23,008 nucleotides of DNA from Actinomycetes bacterium. Lineage in GTDB: Bacteria > Actinomycetota > Acidimicrobiia > Acidimicrobiales > JAMCPL01. The position numbers and the translations under genes are program-made. Shown here one piece after another: positions 22,906 to 23,008 of the stretch (position 1 is the stretch's first letter; the number at the start of each line of letters is the position of its first letter). The notes beneath the pieces were generated by a model. That model did no database searches, was not told the DNA's origin, and saw only the letters and a list, made by a program, of their open reading frames with translations. The DNA is taken from the NCBI GenBank assembly GCA_021846725.1, contig JAJZWK010000011.1, forward strand, positions 1-23,008, given 5' to 3'.

Positions 22906-23008
22906 TAATTTTATGTAGTTTTATCCGAGATTTGGTTGCTGTTCCAGTGTGGTATTTACCAAGCTGTCAATTCCGGTTCTTGACCATCTAGTGTAGCGTC
23001 CTGCAAAC

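Noticed and set aside
22921..23008. A minus-strand open frame of about 28 codons entering from the right edge and stopping at 22923-22921.
   Set aside because: It could be the tail of a convergent gene, but it is too short to recognise and another minus frame is also open for a while.
1..23008. CRISPR arrays, tRNA or rRNA genes, and phage genes.
   Set aside because: I found no regularly spaced repeats, no cloverleaf-like or rRNA sequence, and no phage-type proteins in the window.

Overview
The window looks like a chromosomal segment of an actinobacterium (Actinomycetota). The main reason is gene order. A PgsA1-type phosphatidylinositol-phosphate synthase, a PatA-type acyltransferase and a PimA-type mannosyltransferase are followed by pdxS, pdxT and yebC. 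That is essentially the order around Rv2612c-Rv2603c in Mycobacterium tuberculosis. The DtxR/IdeR-type operator, the KorAB oxidoreductase, the frequent GTG/TTG starts and several genes whose start codon lies 6-8 nt from a TANNNT box fit the same placement. Base composition is only moderately GC-rich and AGG/AGA (Arg) and ATA (Ile) codons are common, so this is not a typical high-GC streptomycete or mycobacterium. An Acidimicrobiia-like lineage is possible, but that is inference.

Layout. (1) 1-1843, minus: an EF-G2-like translational GTPase whose C-terminus runs off the left edge; a divergent promoter region separates it from the next block. (2) 2035-5292, plus: pgsA1, patA-like and pimA-like genes, the first steps of phosphatidylinositol mannoside synthesis. 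(3) 5555-9072, plus: an M48 membrane metallopeptidase, then pdxS and pdxT (the two subunits of PLP synthase) and a YebC/TACO1-family gene. (4) 9214-13818, plus: an unusual Kdp-type signalling operon. It holds a soluble KdpD-like histidine kinase with no membrane domain and a degenerate Walker B, a KdpE-like regulator, an uncatalogued 40-codon ORF, and a second stand-alone KdpD sensor/USP protein with intact motifs. Every junction in this operon is a 4-nt overlap, and no kdpFABC pump genes are present in the window. (5) 13871-16778, plus: korA-korB, 2-oxoglutarate:ferredoxin oxidoreductase, behind its own promoter. (6) 16868-20040, minus: a PgsA-type phosphatidylglycerophosphate synthase translationally coupled to an 828-aa nucleotidyltransferase/phosphomannomutase-like fusion whose mutase half is degenerate. 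Two short hairpin sequences resembling IS200/IS605 right ends bracket this block in opposite orientations. (7) 20283-22905, plus: a D-Ala-D-Ala ligase-family protein, then an NRAMP-family metal transporter with an almost perfect DtxR/IdeR box over its promoter.

Functional links. Blocks 2 and 6 belong together biochemically: the PI/PIM pathway consumes GDP-mannose, and the minus-strand fusion looks like a mannose-1-phosphate guanylyltransferase beside a second phospholipid synthase. Block 4 is the most unconventional part and the best candidate for an undescribed signalling arrangement. Block 7 holds the clearest regulatory site in the window.
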